DNA from: Lactiplantibacillus pentosus
GTDB lineage: Bacteria > Bacillota > Bacilli > Lactobacillales > Lactobacillaceae
Reading direction: 5' to 3'
DNA length: 64,000 nt
Assembly (NCBI RefSeq): GCF_003641185.1
Contig: NZ_CP032757.1
Coordinates: 2,294,001-2,358,000, forward strand
The translations under genes and the position numbers were made by a program. Numbering within the stretch: the first letter of the stretch is position 1; the number at the start of each line of letters is the position of its first letter. This document shows positions 28,981 through 40,670 of the stretch, one piece after another. Under the pieces are notes generated by a model, which was given only the letters and a program-made list of their open reading frames with translations, ran no database searches and was not told the DNA's origin.

Positions 28981-28999
28981 GCTTAAATTACAAAATTAA

Positions 29000-31900
29000 T
29001 TATTCACGCATTCGTGGTCGTCGCCGTACCCACAGCCAGCCGCTGCCAATCAGCCACAACAGGCCTGCAACTAGACTTAACCAGGCTCCTAGTTTCAGCC
29101 CGGGTGTGCGATAAGTGAGTTCGATGCGATGACTGCCAGCCGACAACCGCGCGCCAACAAACCCCTTATTGACAACTTGGGTCTGCACTAAGCGACCGTC
29201 AACACGTAACTGCCAACCAGTCGAATATGGAATCGACGTGGTTAGTACGGTCGCGTGCTTAGTCGTTGTCGTCCCCGTAATGCGATTGTTCGTCACATGC
29301 TGATGCTTCAACCCACTTTTCTGTAAGCGGCGCGTCTCTCGATGCGTCGTCTTACCAAGTGGTACCGCCACCAGTTTAGCCGATTTAAAACGCAAACTCC
29401 GAATGCTCGTGAAGTTCAACGTGATCAGTTGACGGGCATGCTTGCTGTAGCCCAGGTTGATGACTGCCGAAGTCCGTGGTTCATAATCAGACATATTGGT
29501 GGTTCCCAGCTGACTAAAGGTCGTTTGGTTGTCGGTCGTTTGGGCGGTCAGTGAATAGCCACTGGCACTCAAATTCCCCTTGAGGCCGTCACGCAAATCA
29601 TTGAGTCGATCCACCTTGGTATAGGGCCGCGACGTAAAGACGGTCGTATTTTGACTCGTTTGCAGCGCGTGTTTGATTGATGAACGCCGGTAGCTAATCC
29701 CATCGAGGACCAAGTACAATTCCATCTTGCGATAACGCTTGGGATGTTTAATCGTCAATTGGTATGGGAGCTGATGGCCCTGAACGTCACTAACCATGTG
29801 CGTCAGACCCTTGGCGTTATCTTCTTGATTTTTCTGAACCAGCTTTTGATTGGCCGCAATCAGATTCAGTAACCGATTAGATGGCTTCGTTAACCCAGTC
29901 GCAGGTGTCAAACTTTCCCGCTGTTCCGGTGTCAGCGTAATCGTATCAGCGGGCAACTTGGTCAACGCGTTATTGGAAGACCCCGTTGCATGCTGATTCC
30001 GATAAATGACGACTTTATCCAACGTATCCAAGACATTGGTCGTATCCGCCTGAACGGTGTAATCGACCGTTTTGCCGCTCACAGTTGGGTTGACCGATTT
30101 CACGCCGGTTGCATGGGTCGTCGTAACGGCACCCTGAAGCATCGACTGTTCACGATCAACGGCACTGAGCTGGTCAAAGGCGTGCTGACTGATTTGACGC
30201 CGTTGCGTATAAACTAATGGCAAGGCATTCTTGGACTTCAATAAAATCGTCCCTGTATGATTACTCATGCCATAAATAAATTTATCTGCAAAAATCTTCG
30301 GCTCACCAGTCTTCATTTTAACGACTTCGTAACCAGCTGGTAGCGCCTGCTTCTTCAGCTGATCTTCACGGGCAAACAGATATTTGACGCCCAACAAATT
30401 GTACATCGTCGTGCGGCCATCCAGTGACCCTAATGGTGAATTCATGGCATATTCCGAATTGCCTAGCGCTTGGCTGAAGGCGCCAACGTAGCCATTTTGT
30501 ACTGAGAAATAGGAGCCAACCGTGTGCGTGCCCAAGACCATCGGCACGTCGCTTTCAGCGGAACGCATCGTGTAATAATTAGGTGCGAGTGCCGTGCGAT
30601 AGAACTGACCACTCGTTGACAGTCCCTTTTGTGCACCATCGAAGTAATTTTTGACCCACTTCATCGCGGCTCCCTGCCGCAATTGCTCAGTACTGTTAGA
30701 ATTCGTGTTGATACTCAACCATCCGAGCCCATTGTTCGCAAGGTTTAACGTCACGACGCCGAGCAAGAGCACGTAAAATTGCCGTTTGGACAAATTCAAC
30801 GCGCGATACGCCAGCAGCACCCCGATTAGCGCCAGTAGAATCAAGTAGGTCGCAATGTCATGCTTACGAATATTGAGATAAAAGCCATTGATCAGCCAGA
30901 TCAGAATCAGTAAACCACCACTGACACCCGCCAACCATTTTAAATCCGTCGCAGTTAGGTCAGTCACCTGATCCATAAAGGCCATCGTCGCGTATGCAAA
31001 CACCAACGTCGCCATTAACAACCAGCGATTCGACGGCGTGGAAAAGACGTTGAAGACCGCGGCAAACTGTGGCAACAGAATGCCGACCATCATTGCCAAA
31101 ATGACCCAGTTCAGTACCCAATAACGTTTGAAATGCCGCAATGTATAAATGACCGCAATAAAGCTGATGCTGCTCAGTCCTAACGTGACCCAGTACTGCA
31201 CGCTACCACCGTTGGTCAGGAGCCGATTAGGCAAATTAACATAATAATTAATCGGATAACTCGTGAGGCCGTTGGCAAAGTTAAAACTGGCGCGGGTCGC
31301 ATTCAGCATCGCTAATAAGGTAGGCACCAGTAGCACCCCGGCCATCGCAACGCCGAGCGTCACTGCGACCAGCAATCGCCAAAATAATTGCCAAAACGAG
31401 CGCATCACTAATTTAGCCCGTCGCCGTGACCAAAAACGAACTAACGCGTAAATCATACCGCCGAGTGCTAGTAAGTATGCAAAATAAAAATTGCTCAAAA
31501 TGACCACGGCGGTAATCAAACTGAGTGGCAGCCAGTGTCGTCCCCGCAGGACGCGTTCAATGGCCCAGCAGAGCAACGGAAACCAAATCATCGGTAATAA
31601 AAAGAACGGATGGTGCATGCCCACGTAGAACGTATACGCTGTAAACGTATACGTCAGTGCGCCGACAAGTTGGCTGACTTTTTTGAAATTAAACTGGCGA
31701 CTAAAACCTAGAAACGCCAGGCCAACAAAATACAGTCGCAACAAAATCAAGGCTTGGTACGCCCATTCTAGGTGGGACGGCGATACCAACGCCACTAAAT
31801 AATTGAACGGATCACCGACGACATAGTAAGCAAATGTCGTTAATTGGTCGGCCCCCAAGCCGAGATTCCACGACCAGCTAAATAATTGCTGGGGGTGGTG

Positions 31901-32071
31901 TTGTAAGATCCGTTGAAATTCCAACAAAATTGGGAAGTGTTGGGCAATCCCATCTACTTCCCAAATCAGCGTGCGGCCTGCTAAAAAAAGCCCGCTGTAG
32001 GTTATCGTGGCAATCACCACAAACATCGCAGTATACCAGACGGCTAGTGGTATTTTTCGTGCTATCTTCAA
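29000..32071 (-). CDS. YfhO family multi-pass membrane protein
   Basis: The 1023-residue protein has about a dozen membrane helices in its first half. The start TYSGLFLAGRTLIWEVDGIAQ and the loop FSWSWNLGLGADQLTTFAYY (about 64-83) are the YfhO (PF09586) signature, akin to GT-C glycosyltransferases. A large extracellular domain (about 480-960) and a final helix with a basic tail (WLSLVAGLLWLIGSGWLWVRRR) follow. In Bacillus and Listeria relatives are linked to glycosylation of lipoteichoic acid or lipid-linked sugars; the substrate here is not known. It stands alone between two hairpins. Confidence 0.88.
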   Translation of the reverse strand: MKIARKIPLAVWYTAMFVVIATITYSGLFLAGRTLIWEVDGIAQHFPILLEFQRILQHHPQQLFSWSWNLGLGADQLTTFAYYVVGDPFNYLVALVSPSHLEWAYQALILLRLYFVGLAFLGFSRQFNFKKVSQLVGALTYTFTAYTFYVGMHHPFFLLPMIWFPLLCWAIERVLRGRHWLPLSLITAVVILSNFYFAYLLALGGMIYALVRFWSRRRAKLVMRSFWQLFWRLLVAVTLGVAMAGVLLVPTLLAMLNATRASFNFANGLTSYPINYYVNLPNRLLTNGGSVQYWVTLGLSSISFIAVIYTLRHFKRYWVLNWVILAMMVGILLPQFAAVFNVFSTPSNRWLLMATLVFAYATMAFMDQVTDLTATDLKWLAGVSGGLLILIWLINGFYLNIRKHDIATYLILLALIGVLLAYRALNLSKRQFYVLLLGVVTLNLANNGLGWLSINTNSNSTEQLRQGAAMKWVKNYFDGAQKGLSTSGQFYRTALAPNYYTMRSAESDVPMVLGTHTVGSYFSVQNGYVGAFSQALGNSEYAMNSPLGSLDGRTTMYNLLGVKYLFAREDQLKKQALPAGYEVVKMKTGEPKIFADKFIYGMSNHTGTILLKSKNALPLVYTQRRQISQHAFDQLSAVDREQSMLQGAVTTTHATGVKSVNPTVSGKTVDYTVQADTTNVLDTLDKVVIYRNQHATGSSNNALTKLPADTITLTPEQRESLTPATGLTKPSNRLLNLIAANQKLVQKNQEDNAKGLTHMVSDVQGHQLPYQLTIKHPKRYRKMELYLVLDGISYRRSSIKHALQTSQNTTVFTSRPYTKVDRLNDLRDGLKGNLSASGYSLTAQTTDNQTTFSQLGTTNMSDYEPRTSAVINLGYSKHARQLITLNFTSIRSLRFKSAKLVAVPLGKTTHRETRRLQKSGLKHQHVTNNRITGTTTTKHATVLTTSIPYSTGWQLRVDGRLVQTQVVNKGFVGARLSAGSHRIELTYRTPGLKLGAWLSLVAGLLWLIGSGWLWVRRRPRMRE

Positions 32072-32307
32072 ATCAGGTTCCCCTATCTTGTCATTACGTT
32101 ATAATCGTAATCCCCATATTTTGCCGTTAAGAACAATGCTCTTATTTTACCATGAACCCATCTTGACTGTGGCGATGCCTTAAAATCTTAATAAAATTCA
32201 TGGCTAGTTGACGCCTGCGACACGCAATCATTGAATCGCTCAATTAAAGTATTCAAGTGAAGGTTTCAAGCGAAGCACCCGCTCACAATCACGCCCGGGC
32301 ATCCGTT

Positions 32308-32646
32308 TTACCGCCAGTCCCAGTTGTCCAGCGTTTCAATCGTGGTGGTCGGTGGATAGCTTTCAAATAGGCGGACCAACAGCTGTAGCGCTTCAGTTGC
32401 ATTATCAATCTGATGACTGATAACGGCGATTTCGGTCGCATCATGCTGTTCCGTCGCCATTTCAAACGCAGCGACTTGTTCATATAAATCTAAAACGATG
32501 CCTTTGGCTTTTGCAGCACTCGGATGCGCGTTTAATTGCCAAAGTGTCGGCCGCGCCGCGATAAAAGGCGCCGATGCTTCTGGCAAATCCGCTAAAAAAC
32601 AATAGGCAGAATAGGTCTGCCGATAATATAATTTCGTCATATCCAT
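32308..32646 (-). CDS. Small hypothetical protein
   Basis: I do not recognise this 112-residue product. It is mostly helical by composition and rich in Ala, Leu, Glu and Gln, with a DMTKLYYRQTYSAYCFLADL start, no membrane segment and a Trp-rich end (LDNWDWR). The ATG at 32646 lies 8 bases after GGGAG; earlier in-frame starts up to 32679 lack spacing. It lies alone between the YfhO-family gene and mutL, on the same strand as both. A loose resemblance to YlbF/YmcA-type helical proteins was considered but not supported by motifs. Confidence 0.55.
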   Translation of the reverse strand: MDMTKLYYRQTYSAYCFLADLPEASAPFIAARPTLWQLNAHPSAAKAKGIVLDLYEQVAAFEMATEQHDATEIAVISHQIDNATEALQLLVRLFESYPPTTTIETLDNWDWR

Positions 32647-32917
32647 CATATCAACTCCCATTTCATCATCGTTGCTCACTGACGGGTGGCTGAGCCAACG
32701 ACTTTTTTACCATCATAGCGAATCATTTAGTCCCTTTCAACGACGCGTGACAATCCGTCTCTCAATTGTGGCTATCTTCACTGCCTATACGTCAAAATCG
32801 GCTTAGATTCATCCATGCCAATCAGACCAATTGCGTGCGGGTCACTTCATACCCCATACCTAATCGTTATCACGCGTTAAGCACCGCGGTGGACCATTTA
32901 ATCGTGCTCACTAGACC

Positions 32918-32970
32918 AAACTGGACTTGCCAAGAAAGCTCTAGTCGCAGAGTTCTGGCAAGTCCAGTTT
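32918..32970 (-). terminator. Perfect inverted repeat after mutL, probable terminator
   Basis: AAACTGGACTTGCCA (32918-32932) is exactly complementary to 32956-32970 around a 23-base loop. The T run is weak on both strands. The rest of the gap 32680-33025 shows nothing else. Confidence 0.5.
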
Positions 32971-33025
32971 AGTTGATCAAATACTTGACGTTGTTATCTT
33001 GAAATCCGCTCAAGTCAGGACGCGA

Positions 33026-35071
33026 TCAGTCGCGCGCTTCATGGCTATCTTGAATCCGTTTGAACATCCGCTCCATGTCAGAATTCGTGAAGTGAACGGT
33101 GACCGGACGACCATGTGGGCAATTAAATGGATTCTCACAGGTCGGTAACTTTTCAAGCAAGGCCCGCGCCTGTTGGTCATCCAGATGATGATTGGCTTTG
33201 ATCGCGCGTTTACACGACATCATAATGGCCGTTTTTTCTCGGAATTGGGCCACCGTCAGCTTATCATCTTGTAGGATCCAATCAATCATCTCTCGAATCG
33301 TATCCTCTTCTTGACCGGCTTTAAACCAGGTCGGATGGGCATGGACGATAAAGCTGTTACCGCCAAACGATTCCAAATGCAGCCCTAATTCTGCCAACAA
33401 CGGCAACTTTTCCTTGATTTTCAGGACATCACTGGTGGGATAATCGAGAATAATTGGCACCAACAGATTTTGCTGGTCAGCACTCACCTCACCAATGGCT
33501 TGACGATAATATTCATAATTGATACGTTCTTGGGCCGCATGTTGGTCCAAGATATACATGCCATCGTCCGCTTCAGCCAGCAAATAGGTCCCATGCATTT
33601 GCCCCAAGTAGCGTAATTGCGGAAAGCGTTCCGTTCCGGGGGCCTCACTCGTTGGTGCGGGTGCGGTCGAATCGGCCACTTCAGGCTCAGCGGTCTTACC
33701 AAAGGGCTGTGCAGCCGTTTCAGATTGGTACCGCTGGTCAAAGGCTTGGACAGACGGTGTTGCTAGCTCATCAGCCCGACTAATCATGATTGGTTCAGCG
33801 GAGGTGGAAGCTGATTGAGTCTCGACCGCTGAAGGCGCGGCTTCAGACGGAACATCCGATGCGACTGGCACACTAATCGTTGCTGCTGAAGTCGAGGTAG
33901 CCGTCGTTGCGGCCGCAATTGAAGCCGCAAATTGTTCAGCTGAAGCCGAAGTGGCCGCATTAGCTTTCGTTTTGGGTGTCGCAACGTGATATTGTGAAGA
34001 CGCAGCGTTTAAGTCCATCGCCAATTGATCTGTTTTGAGATGCTCACGGCGGTGGCTACCCAGGTTGGTCAAGGCGGAAGGAATCAAATTGACATCCACC
34101 AGTCGCGCCGTAATCGTTTCACTGATCAACTTCGACAACTCTGGTTCCTTGCTTAACCGCACTTCCTGCTTTGTCGGATGAACGTTGACATCGACTAGTA
34201 ACGGATCCATCGTTAATGCGATCACAGCGATCGGATAGCGACCTACCATCAACTTTGAGCCGTAACCCTTGATAACTGCTTTGGTCAACTGTTGATTTTT
34301 GATAGCCCGCCCATTAATGAGCACCGTGATATATTGGCGATTGGCACGCGTCAATTCCGGTAACGCGACAAAACCAGCTAGCTTGAAATCTGGCGTTTCA
34401 CCAGCAATTGCCACCATCTTACGGGCATTCTGTACCCCATAAATGCCGGCAATCACTTGTTGTAGGTCACCGCGCCCCGCCGTTTTTAGGAGCTCCTTGG
34501 CATTGTGCACGAGTCGAAAGGCAACGCTCGGATAACTCAGTGCAATCCGGTTGACCACGTCTAAGATATTAGCCAGTTCCGTTTGGGGCGACTTTAAATA
34601 TTTCAGCCGGGCCGGTGTGTTGAAAAACAAATCGGTCACGGTAATATCCGTTCCCTGTCGCAGCGGTGCTGGGGCCTGTTGCAACAATTTGCCACCGCGG
34701 TAGTGAATACTTGTCCCAGTCGTGCCGGTACTGGTATTCATCACCACATCCGCGACTGACGCGATACTTGGCAAGGCTTCACCTCGAAATCCTAGCGAAT
34801 GCACGCGAAACAAATCTTCACGCGACGTGATTTTGCTGGTGGCGTGCCGTTTAAAGGCCGTCAACACTTCTGAATCATCAATGCCATCACCATCATCAAT
34901 CACCCGAATCGACTGGACCCCCGACTCTTGGACTAAAATATCCACTTGGGTGGCGTGGGCATCGACGGCATTTTCAACTAATTCCTTTACGACCGAGGCA
35001 GGCCGCTCCACAACTTCACCCGCAGCGATTTGATCCGCTAACACGGAAGATAATTCATGAATTTTTCCCAT
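33026..35071 (-). CDS. mutL: DNA mismatch repair protein MutL
   Basis: The 681-residue protein has the GHKL ATPase motifs ([35 protein letters not shown]) in residues 1-330, a long low-complexity Ala/Thr/Ser/Glu linker (about 345-480) and a C-terminal endonuclease domain. The last has [12 protein letters not shown] (about 502), which fits DQHAX2EX4E, and CPHGRPV near the end. MutL of this type nicks the new strand after mismatch recognition by MutS. The ATG at 35071 is 9 bases after AAGGA; the ATG two codons upstream leaves only 3 bases. It follows mutS. Confidence 0.96.
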   Translation of the reverse strand: MGKIHELSSVLADQIAAGEVVERPASVVKELVENAVDAHATQVDILVQESGVQSIRVIDDGDGIDDSEVLTAFKRHATSKITSREDLFRVHSLGFRGEALPSIASVADVVMNTSTGTTGTSIHYRGGKLLQQAPAPLRQGTDITVTDLFFNTPARLKYLKSPQTELANILDVVNRIALSYPSVAFRLVHNAKELLKTAGRGDLQQVIAGIYGVQNARKMVAIAGETPDFKLAGFVALPELTRANRQYITVLINGRAIKNQQLTKAVIKGYGSKLMVGRYPIAVIALTMDPLLVDVNVHPTKQEVRLSKEPELSKLISETITARLVDVNLIPSALTNLGSHRREHLKTDQLAMDLNAASSQYHVATPKTKANAATSASAEQFAASIAAATTATSTSAATISVPVASDVPSEAAPSAVETQSASTSAEPIMISRADELATPSVQAFDQRYQSETAAQPFGKTAEPEVADSTAPAPTSEAPGTERFPQLRYLGQMHGTYLLAEADDGMYILDQHAAQERINYEYYRQAIGEVSADQQNLLVPIILDYPTSDVLKIKEKLPLLAELGLHLESFGGNSFIVHAHPTWFKAGQEEDTIREMIDWILQDDKLTVAQFREKTAIMMSCKRAIKANHHLDDQQARALLEKLPTCENPFNCPHGRPVTVHFTNSDMERMFKRIQDSHEARD

Positions 35072-35189
35072 TACCATCGGTCCTTTCTGCTTGATTTAAT
35101 ACTGGTGCTGTTCACGACAAAAGCGTTCGCCGCCGATTAGCCAGTAGCTTTAACCTGCCGACGAGCTCAGCCGCAAACGTGTTGCACGT

Positions 35190-37922
35190 TTACTTCCCTA
35201 ATTTTTGTTGCCACTTGTACAATTGGTTCATGACATCCATTGGCGTCATCGCCATTAAGTTCAGATTCTTCAATTGTTGTAAGACTTTCTCACTCTTCGG
35301 ATCAGTGACCGTTGGTTCAGCAAATAGTGACAGCTGTTCATCAGTAGGTTCGCCAGTTGCTACCGCCTTGGCAGTAACATCATCACCCCGACTGTCTGCT
35401 ACGACCACATCATCAGCGGGGGCTGCCGCTTGTTTCTCAGGCTCGCTGTCGGTCGTTGCGGGGGCACTAGCTGATTGCACTGTTGCCGCCGAATGATCCC
35501 CATCACTAGCCGCGAGTGATGCAGCCGTGGTTGAGACCGTGCTGGTTTGATTTTCCAAACTCGTTAAGATTTTATTTGCACGCTTCAACAAACTATCTGG
35601 CATTCCGGCCAGCTTGGCCACGTGGACCCCATATGACTTGTCAGCCGCGCCGGGTTCGACTTTATGCAGGAAGACTAATTCGCCGTTCTGTTCGGTCGCG
35701 CCAACGTGAACGTTACGCAGGCCACTTAACTCTTGGTCCAGCGCTGTCAGCTCATGATAATGCGTGGAAAAGAGCGTTTTGGCATGAATATGGTTATGCA
35801 CGAATTCGATGATTGCCTGGGCCAATGCCATCCCATCGTATGTCGCGGTTCCACGACCAATTTCGTCAAACAAGACCAGACTATTGGCCGTTGCGTGTTG
35901 TAACGCGTTGTTAGCTTCCTGCATTTCGACCATGAAGGTACTCTGACCTGAAATCAAATCATCAGTTGCGCCAATACGCGTAAAAATCTGATCAAAAATC
36001 GGGAGCTGCGCCGATTTTGCGGGGACAAAGCAACCGATTTGGGCCATGATGACCGTCAACGCTAACTGACGCATGTAAGTACTCTTCCCGGACATGTTCG
36101 GCCCGGTAATCAGTAAAACCGTCTCATCGGGCGCCATGGTAACGTCGTTTGGCACATAACTTTGGTTTCCCATGACCTTTTCAACGACCGGATGACGACC
36201 GTCAACGATTTTTAAATCATGGTCTTTGGTCAAAGTCGGCCGGACGAAGTGGTAATCTTCACTGACCACTGCAAAACTCTGCAGCACATCAATTGCCGCC
36301 ACCGCCTTAGCCAACGTTTGAAGCCGCTGAATTGCCTTTTTAACCGTTTCTCGTACCGTCGTGAATAATTGGTACTCCAAATCGGTAGAATGGCTCTCAG
36401 CCTCTAAAATCAGGCTCTCATGTTCTTTGAGCTCTGGAGTGCTAAACCGTTCTGCATTGGTTAAGGTTTGCTTACGTTCGTACCGATCAGCCGGTAACTG
36501 CGCTAGATTGGCCTTTGTCACTTCAATATAATAACCGAAAACGCGGTTAAAGCCGATTTTGAGGTTCTTGATACCGGTCGCCTCGCGCTCCTGAGCTTCG
36601 AGTGCCGCGATCCACTTCTTCCCATTGTTCATCGCATCGCGATACTGATCCAACTGTTGATTGTAACCGTCCTTAATAACGCCACCATCCGTAACGGACA
36701 ACGGTGCATCCTCGACAATGGCTTCTTCAATCAAGTCAGCGACATCTTCGACGGGGTCCAGCTGATTGACTTCATCATTGAAAACTTGCGTGTCTAATTC
36801 AGATAAGATATAGCGAATCTTTGGAATCTGACGTAACGACGTTTTTAACTGAATCAAATCCCGGCCGTTGACACTACCGAATGCGACTCGTCCGGCCAGA
36901 CGTTCTAAGTCATAGACTTTGACCAGTTCTTCTTGTAAATTACTGCGTTCAAAATAATGGTCTAAAAGTGCCGCAACTTTATTTTGACGCGTTTTAATAT
37001 CGTCCTGCACAATCAATGGTCGATCGATCCACTGTTTGAGTAACCGACCACCCATCGCCGTCTTAGTCTCATCAAGCAACCACAGCAGGGTCCCCTGCTT
37101 CTTACCAGTCCGAATCGACTTCATTAGTTCCAAATTATATTTAGAATTATGATCTAACTTCAAGAAGTACGACGGTTCGTACGCAACTGCTTTTTGCAAA
37201 TGCGCCAGACTCCGCTTTTGCGTCACGGTAATATACATCAACAACCGTTCTACAACCTGCTTTTCTAAATCAACCGTCAAATCTTGCGTCAAATAACTGA
37301 GTGTCGCTTGAGGGGTCACTTGATTTTGTTCTGAGATTAGAATACCGAGTTTCTGAATCTGGTCGCGTAATTCGGCTGGCACCGACTCATCGACCACAAT
37401 TTCTTTGGTCTGCAAACTCGTTAATTCATTGACGAGTGCTTCGTTGGTCGTCAGGACACTAGTCTTTAATTCACCGGTCGATAAATCCGCATACGCGAAG
37501 CCATATTGCTTGTCGACTTGAATCAAGGCGGTCAGGTAATTATTCGACTTCGCCTGTTCCGCCCCACGTTCTAACGTGGTCCCCGGTGTGACCAGCTGAA
37601 TCACTTCTCGTTTGACCATTCCTTTTGCCAGCTTTGGGTCTTCCATCTGCTCACAAATGGCCACTTTATAGCCCTTATCGACTAAAATATCAATATAATT
37701 TTGCACTGCACGATGCGGGACCCCACACATTGGAATCGGATTTTCCGCTGAGTGGTTCCGCGTCGTCAGCGTCAATTCTAATAACTGGGCACCTTTAATG
37801 GCGTCATCAAAAAACATTTCATAAAAATCACCGAGTCGATAAAATAAGAACGCATCGGGATATTGATTTTTAACTGCTAAGTACTGACGCATCATCGGCG
37901 TATCTTTCGTTTTTTGTGGCAC
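35190..37922 (-). CDS. mutS: DNA mismatch repair protein MutS
   Basis: The 910-residue protein has the mismatch-reading [15 protein letters not shown] (about 28-42), core and clamp domains, and Walker [16 protein letters not shown] (about 615) with [13 protein letters not shown] (about 690). An unusually long Ala/Thr/Asp-rich linker (about 790-870) precedes the terminal clamp-binding QLSLF and tetramer helix. Many MutS proteins have about 850-860 residues, so the linker accounts for the excess. Translation starts at a GTG 6 bases after AGGA. It is part of the rny-ymdB-mutS-mutL run. Confidence 0.97.
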   Translation of the reverse strand: MPQKTKDTPMMRQYLAVKNQYPDAFLFYRLGDFYEMFFDDAIKGAQLLELTLTTRNHSAENPIPMCGVPHRAVQNYIDILVDKGYKVAICEQMEDPKLAKGMVKREVIQLVTPGTTLERGAEQAKSNNYLTALIQVDKQYGFAYADLSTGELKTSVLTTNEALVNELTSLQTKEIVVDESVPAELRDQIQKLGILISEQNQVTPQATLSYLTQDLTVDLEKQVVERLLMYITVTQKRSLAHLQKAVAYEPSYFLKLDHNSKYNLELMKSIRTGKKQGTLLWLLDETKTAMGGRLLKQWIDRPLIVQDDIKTRQNKVAALLDHYFERSNLQEELVKVYDLERLAGRVAFGSVNGRDLIQLKTSLRQIPKIRYILSELDTQVFNDEVNQLDPVEDVADLIEEAIVEDAPLSVTDGGVIKDGYNQQLDQYRDAMNNGKKWIAALEAQEREATGIKNLKIGFNRVFGYYIEVTKANLAQLPADRYERKQTLTNAERFSTPELKEHESLILEAESHSTDLEYQLFTTVRETVKKAIQRLQTLAKAVAAIDVLQSFAVVSEDYHFVRPTLTKDHDLKIVDGRHPVVEKVMGNQSYVPNDVTMAPDETVLLITGPNMSGKSTYMRQLALTVIMAQIGCFVPAKSAQLPIFDQIFTRIGATDDLISGQSTFMVEMQEANNALQHATANSLVLFDEIGRGTATYDGMALAQAIIEFVHNHIHAKTLFSTHYHELTALDQELSGLRNVHVGATEQNGELVFLHKVEPGAADKSYGVHVAKLAGMPDSLLKRANKILTSLENQTSTVSTTAASLAASDGDHSAATVQSASAPATTDSEPEKQAAAPADDVVVADSRGDDVTAKAVATGEPTDEQLSLFAEPTVTDPKSEKVLQQLKNLNLMAMTPMDVMNQLYKWQQKLGK

Positions 37923-37950
37923 GCTTAATCCTACTTTCTATCTTTAAGGC

Positions 37951-38757
37951 TTAATCATCAAAATATGGGTGGTCCGGATTGATTAAAATCCGGGCAATCT
38001 TTTTTGCTCGCCCGCTCTGGCCATCCAGGTCAATGACACACCCTGATAACACTGCTGGACTATCTTCTTGGACGTTGAAACGGGTCGGCATCTGTTCAAG
38101 GAAGCGCTGAATCACATTTTCACGCGTCATTCCCAAGATTCCATTATACGGGCCCGTAAAACCGACGTCACTTAAAAAGGCCGTTCCATTAGGCAGCACC
38201 CGTTCATCACTCGTTTGCACATGGGTATGGGTGCCCACAACTGCACTCACTTGGCCATCTAGGTACCAAGCCATCGCTTCCTTTTCACTCGTCGTTTCGG
38301 CGTGAAAATCAACAAAAATATTGGGCGTCTCCTCACGTAACTTGGCGACTAATGGTTGCACGGTCGTGAAGGGATCCGCTAAGTTTTGGCCCATAAAGAC
38401 GTTGCCTTGTAAATTGATCACCGCTAACTTGACCGCATTGACCTTGACGATGGTATATCCCACGCCCGGCGTCGTTGCCGGTGGAAAGTTCAGTGGTCGG
38501 ACTAACTTCTTGGCACCATTGATAAAATCAAAAATTTCATTGTTATCCCAAGTATGATTGCCCATCGTAATCACGTCAGCCCCAGCCGTCAGGATATCTT
38601 TATACACTGCTTCATTGATTCCCCGTCCACGAGTGGCATTTTCACCATTGACGATTGTGACTTGTGGCTTGTAGCGCCGTTTTAATTTGGGTAAGTACGT
38701 TGTAATTGCCGTTTGACCGACATTGCCCATGACATCCCCAACAAATAGAATTCGCAT
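37951..38757 (-). CDS. ymdB: YmdB family metallophosphoesterase
   Basis: The 268-residue protein has all metal-site motifs of YmdB: FVGDVMGNVG, VNGENATRGRGI, MGNHTWDN, VDFHAETTSEKEA and GTHTHVQTSDERVLP. The last segment GTAFLSDVGFTGP is family specific. YmdB hydrolyses 2',3'-cyclic nucleotides and affects biofilm and motility decisions in Bacillus. It lies downstream of rny, its conserved neighbour. Confidence 0.93.
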   Translation of the reverse strand: MRILFVGDVMGNVGQTAITTYLPKLKRRYKPQVTIVNGENATRGRGINEAVYKDILTAGADVITMGNHTWDNNEIFDFINGAKKLVRPLNFPPATTPGVGYTIVKVNAVKLAVINLQGNVFMGQNLADPFTTVQPLVAKLREETPNIFVDFHAETTSEKEAMAWYLDGQVSAVVGTHTHVQTSDERVLPNGTAFLSDVGFTGPYNGILGMTRENVIQRFLEQMPTRFNVQEDSPAVLSGCVIDLDGQSGRAKKIARILINPDHPYFDD

Positions 38758-38837
38758 AGATTGCTCCCTTGTTTTAACGTTATACCAATCATTTTAGCAT
38801 TATTTTGCCTTGAAAACGCGCTTGAATGTGACGGAAA

Positions 38838-38874
38838 ATAAAAAAATGAGCTCAGGTTAAGACCTAAGCTCACT
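38838..38874 (-). terminator. Terminator of rny
   Basis: GTGAGCTTAGGT (38873-38862) pairs with ACCTGAGCTCAT on the minus strand, followed by TTTTTTTATTTT. Confidence 0.85.
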
Positions 38875-38880
38875 TCCCGG

Positions 38881-40440
38881 TTATTTAGCGTAATCAACTG
38901 CTCGAACTTCCCGAATAACCGTAACTTTGATATGACCGGGATATTCAAGTTCATTTTCAATCTGCTTTTTAACATCGTGTGCCAAAACTGTCGCCTGTAA
39001 ATCAGAGATTTCATTTGGCTTAACGATGACCCGAATTTCACGACCGGCCTGAATAGCGTAACTCTTCTTGACGCCCGCTTGTTCATTAGCAATCGCTTCT
39101 AGCTTTTCGAGCCGATGGATGTAATTCTCCAATGACTCGCTCCGAGCACCTGGCCGCGCGGCTGAAATCGAATCAGACGTTGCAACCAATACGGCAATAA
39201 TCGACTTCGCTTCCACATCACCATGATGAGAAGCAATCGTATTGATGACTACCGGGCTCTCTTTGTACTTCGTTGTTAATTCCACGCCAATTTCAACGTG
39301 GGAACCTTCGACCTCATGATCGACGGCCTTACCAATATCGTGTAATAATCCTGCGCGTTTCGCGAGTGTAACATCTTCACCAAGTTCAGCGGCCAAAACG
39401 CCCGCCAACTTCGCAACTTCAATTGAGTGATTCAAAACATTTTGACCATAACTGGTCCGATAATTCAACCGACCAACAAGCTTGATTAAGTCAGGATGCA
39501 TCCCGTGCAATCCCAAGTCAAAGACAGCTTGTTCACCAGTCTCACGGATTTTTTCGTCCATTTCTTTACGTGCTTTTTCAACCATTTCTTCAATGCGAGC
39601 AGGATGAATCCGCCCATCTTGAATCAGTTTTTCAAGCGCGATCTTCGCGATTTCACGACGAATCGGATCGTAACCACTGAGAACGACCGCTTCAGGCGTA
39701 TCATCGATAATTAAATCAATCCCCGTCAGCGTTTCTAGCGTTCGAATGTTACGACCTTCCCGGCCAATAATTCGGCCTTTCATGTCATCATTTGGTAGCG
39801 AGACAACCGATACCGTGGTCTCAGAGACCATATCGGCAGCACTCTGTTGAATCGCTTGGACAATTAAGTTCTTAGCCTCTTTTTCAGACTGCGCTTTCAC
39901 TTCATCCGTATTTTCCTTAATCAACACGGCGCGTTCATGCGTTAATTGCTCACGAGTCTGGGTCAAGATTTGGTCACGTGCCTGTTCTTGTGATAAGGCG
40001 GCGACCCGTTCTAACTCAGCTTGACGTTGCGTGATTAGTGAAGCTGCACTTTGTTGCTGTTGTTCGACACGTTTTTGCTCATTGGCAACTTTTTCTTCTT
40101 TTTTGCCTAAAGCATCCTCGCGCTTTTCAAAAGTATTCTCTTTGTGATCTAAAGTTTCTTCACGTTGAAGCAACCGGTCTTCTTGCTTTTGCACTTCATT
40201 CCGTCGTTGCTTTAACTCTGTTTCAACTTCAGCCCGGTAACGATGACTCTCTTCCTTAGCTTCAAGGACTTTTTCTTTCTTATGAGTCTCCGCTGCCCGT
40301 TTGGCCTCAGAAATAATACCTTCGGCTGTGTTCTTGGCAACATCCAATTCTTTTTCATGGACGTTCTTGCGTACATAGTAACCAATCCCATAACCGACAA
40401 CAATTGCGATGACTGCGAGGATTATACCGAAAACATTCAT
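38881..40440 (-). CDS. rny: Ribonuclease Y
   Basis: The 519-residue protein has an N-terminal membrane helix ([18 protein letters not shown], about 6-23), a very long Glu/Lys/Arg coiled coil (25-190), a KH domain with [15 protein letters not shown] (about 223-237) and an HD domain with [12 protein letters not shown] (about 363). It starts decay of many mRNAs from the membrane. It follows recA and precedes ymdB as in Bacillus. Confidence 0.96.
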   Translation of the reverse strand: MNVFGIILAVIAIVVGYGIGYYVRKNVHEKELDVAKNTAEGIISEAKRAAETHKKEKVLEAKEESHRYRAEVETELKQRRNEVQKQEDRLLQREETLDHKENTFEKREDALGKKEEKVANEQKRVEQQQQSAASLITQRQAELERVAALSQEQARDQILTQTREQLTHERAVLIKENTDEVKAQSEKEAKNLIVQAIQQSAADMVSETTVSVVSLPNDDMKGRIIGREGRNIRTLETLTGIDLIIDDTPEAVVLSGYDPIRREIAKIALEKLIQDGRIHPARIEEMVEKARKEMDEKIRETGEQAVFDLGLHGMHPDLIKLVGRLNYRTSYGQNVLNHSIEVAKLAGVLAAELGEDVTLAKRAGLLHDIGKAVDHEVEGSHVEIGVELTTKYKESPVVINTIASHHGDVEAKSIIAVLVATSDSISAARPGARSESLENYIHRLEKLEAIANEQAGVKKSYAIQAGREIRVIVKPNEISDLQATVLAHDVKKQIENELEYPGHIKVTVIREVRAVDYAK

Positions 40441-40626
40441 GTTTCCACCTCCGCATCACCAAAATCCAGTTAACATAAAATCAACTACAAATTTTCAGAT
40501 GTTATATTTTGATTATTTACACACTTGTTATTCTAATGTTAGAAACGAACAGTGTCAACTTAAAGTCTTATGGCAACGGACAATCGGCGCCCCTAACTGA
40601 GTAGAAAACCAGCGGATTATGTACAC

Positions 40627-40658
40627 AAAACGTCCAAAATAAGTATTTTGGACGTTTG
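40627..40658 (-). terminator. Terminator of recA
   Basis: AAACGTCCAAAAT pairs with ATTTTGGACGTTTT around a 4-base loop, about 15 bases after the recA stop. Confidence 0.85.
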
Positions 40659-40670
40659 ACTAAAGAACGA

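Noticed and set aside
33784..33984. Basic Leu/Arg-rich frame within mutL
   Set aside because: It is an alternative frame of the low-complexity MutL linker without a ribosome site.
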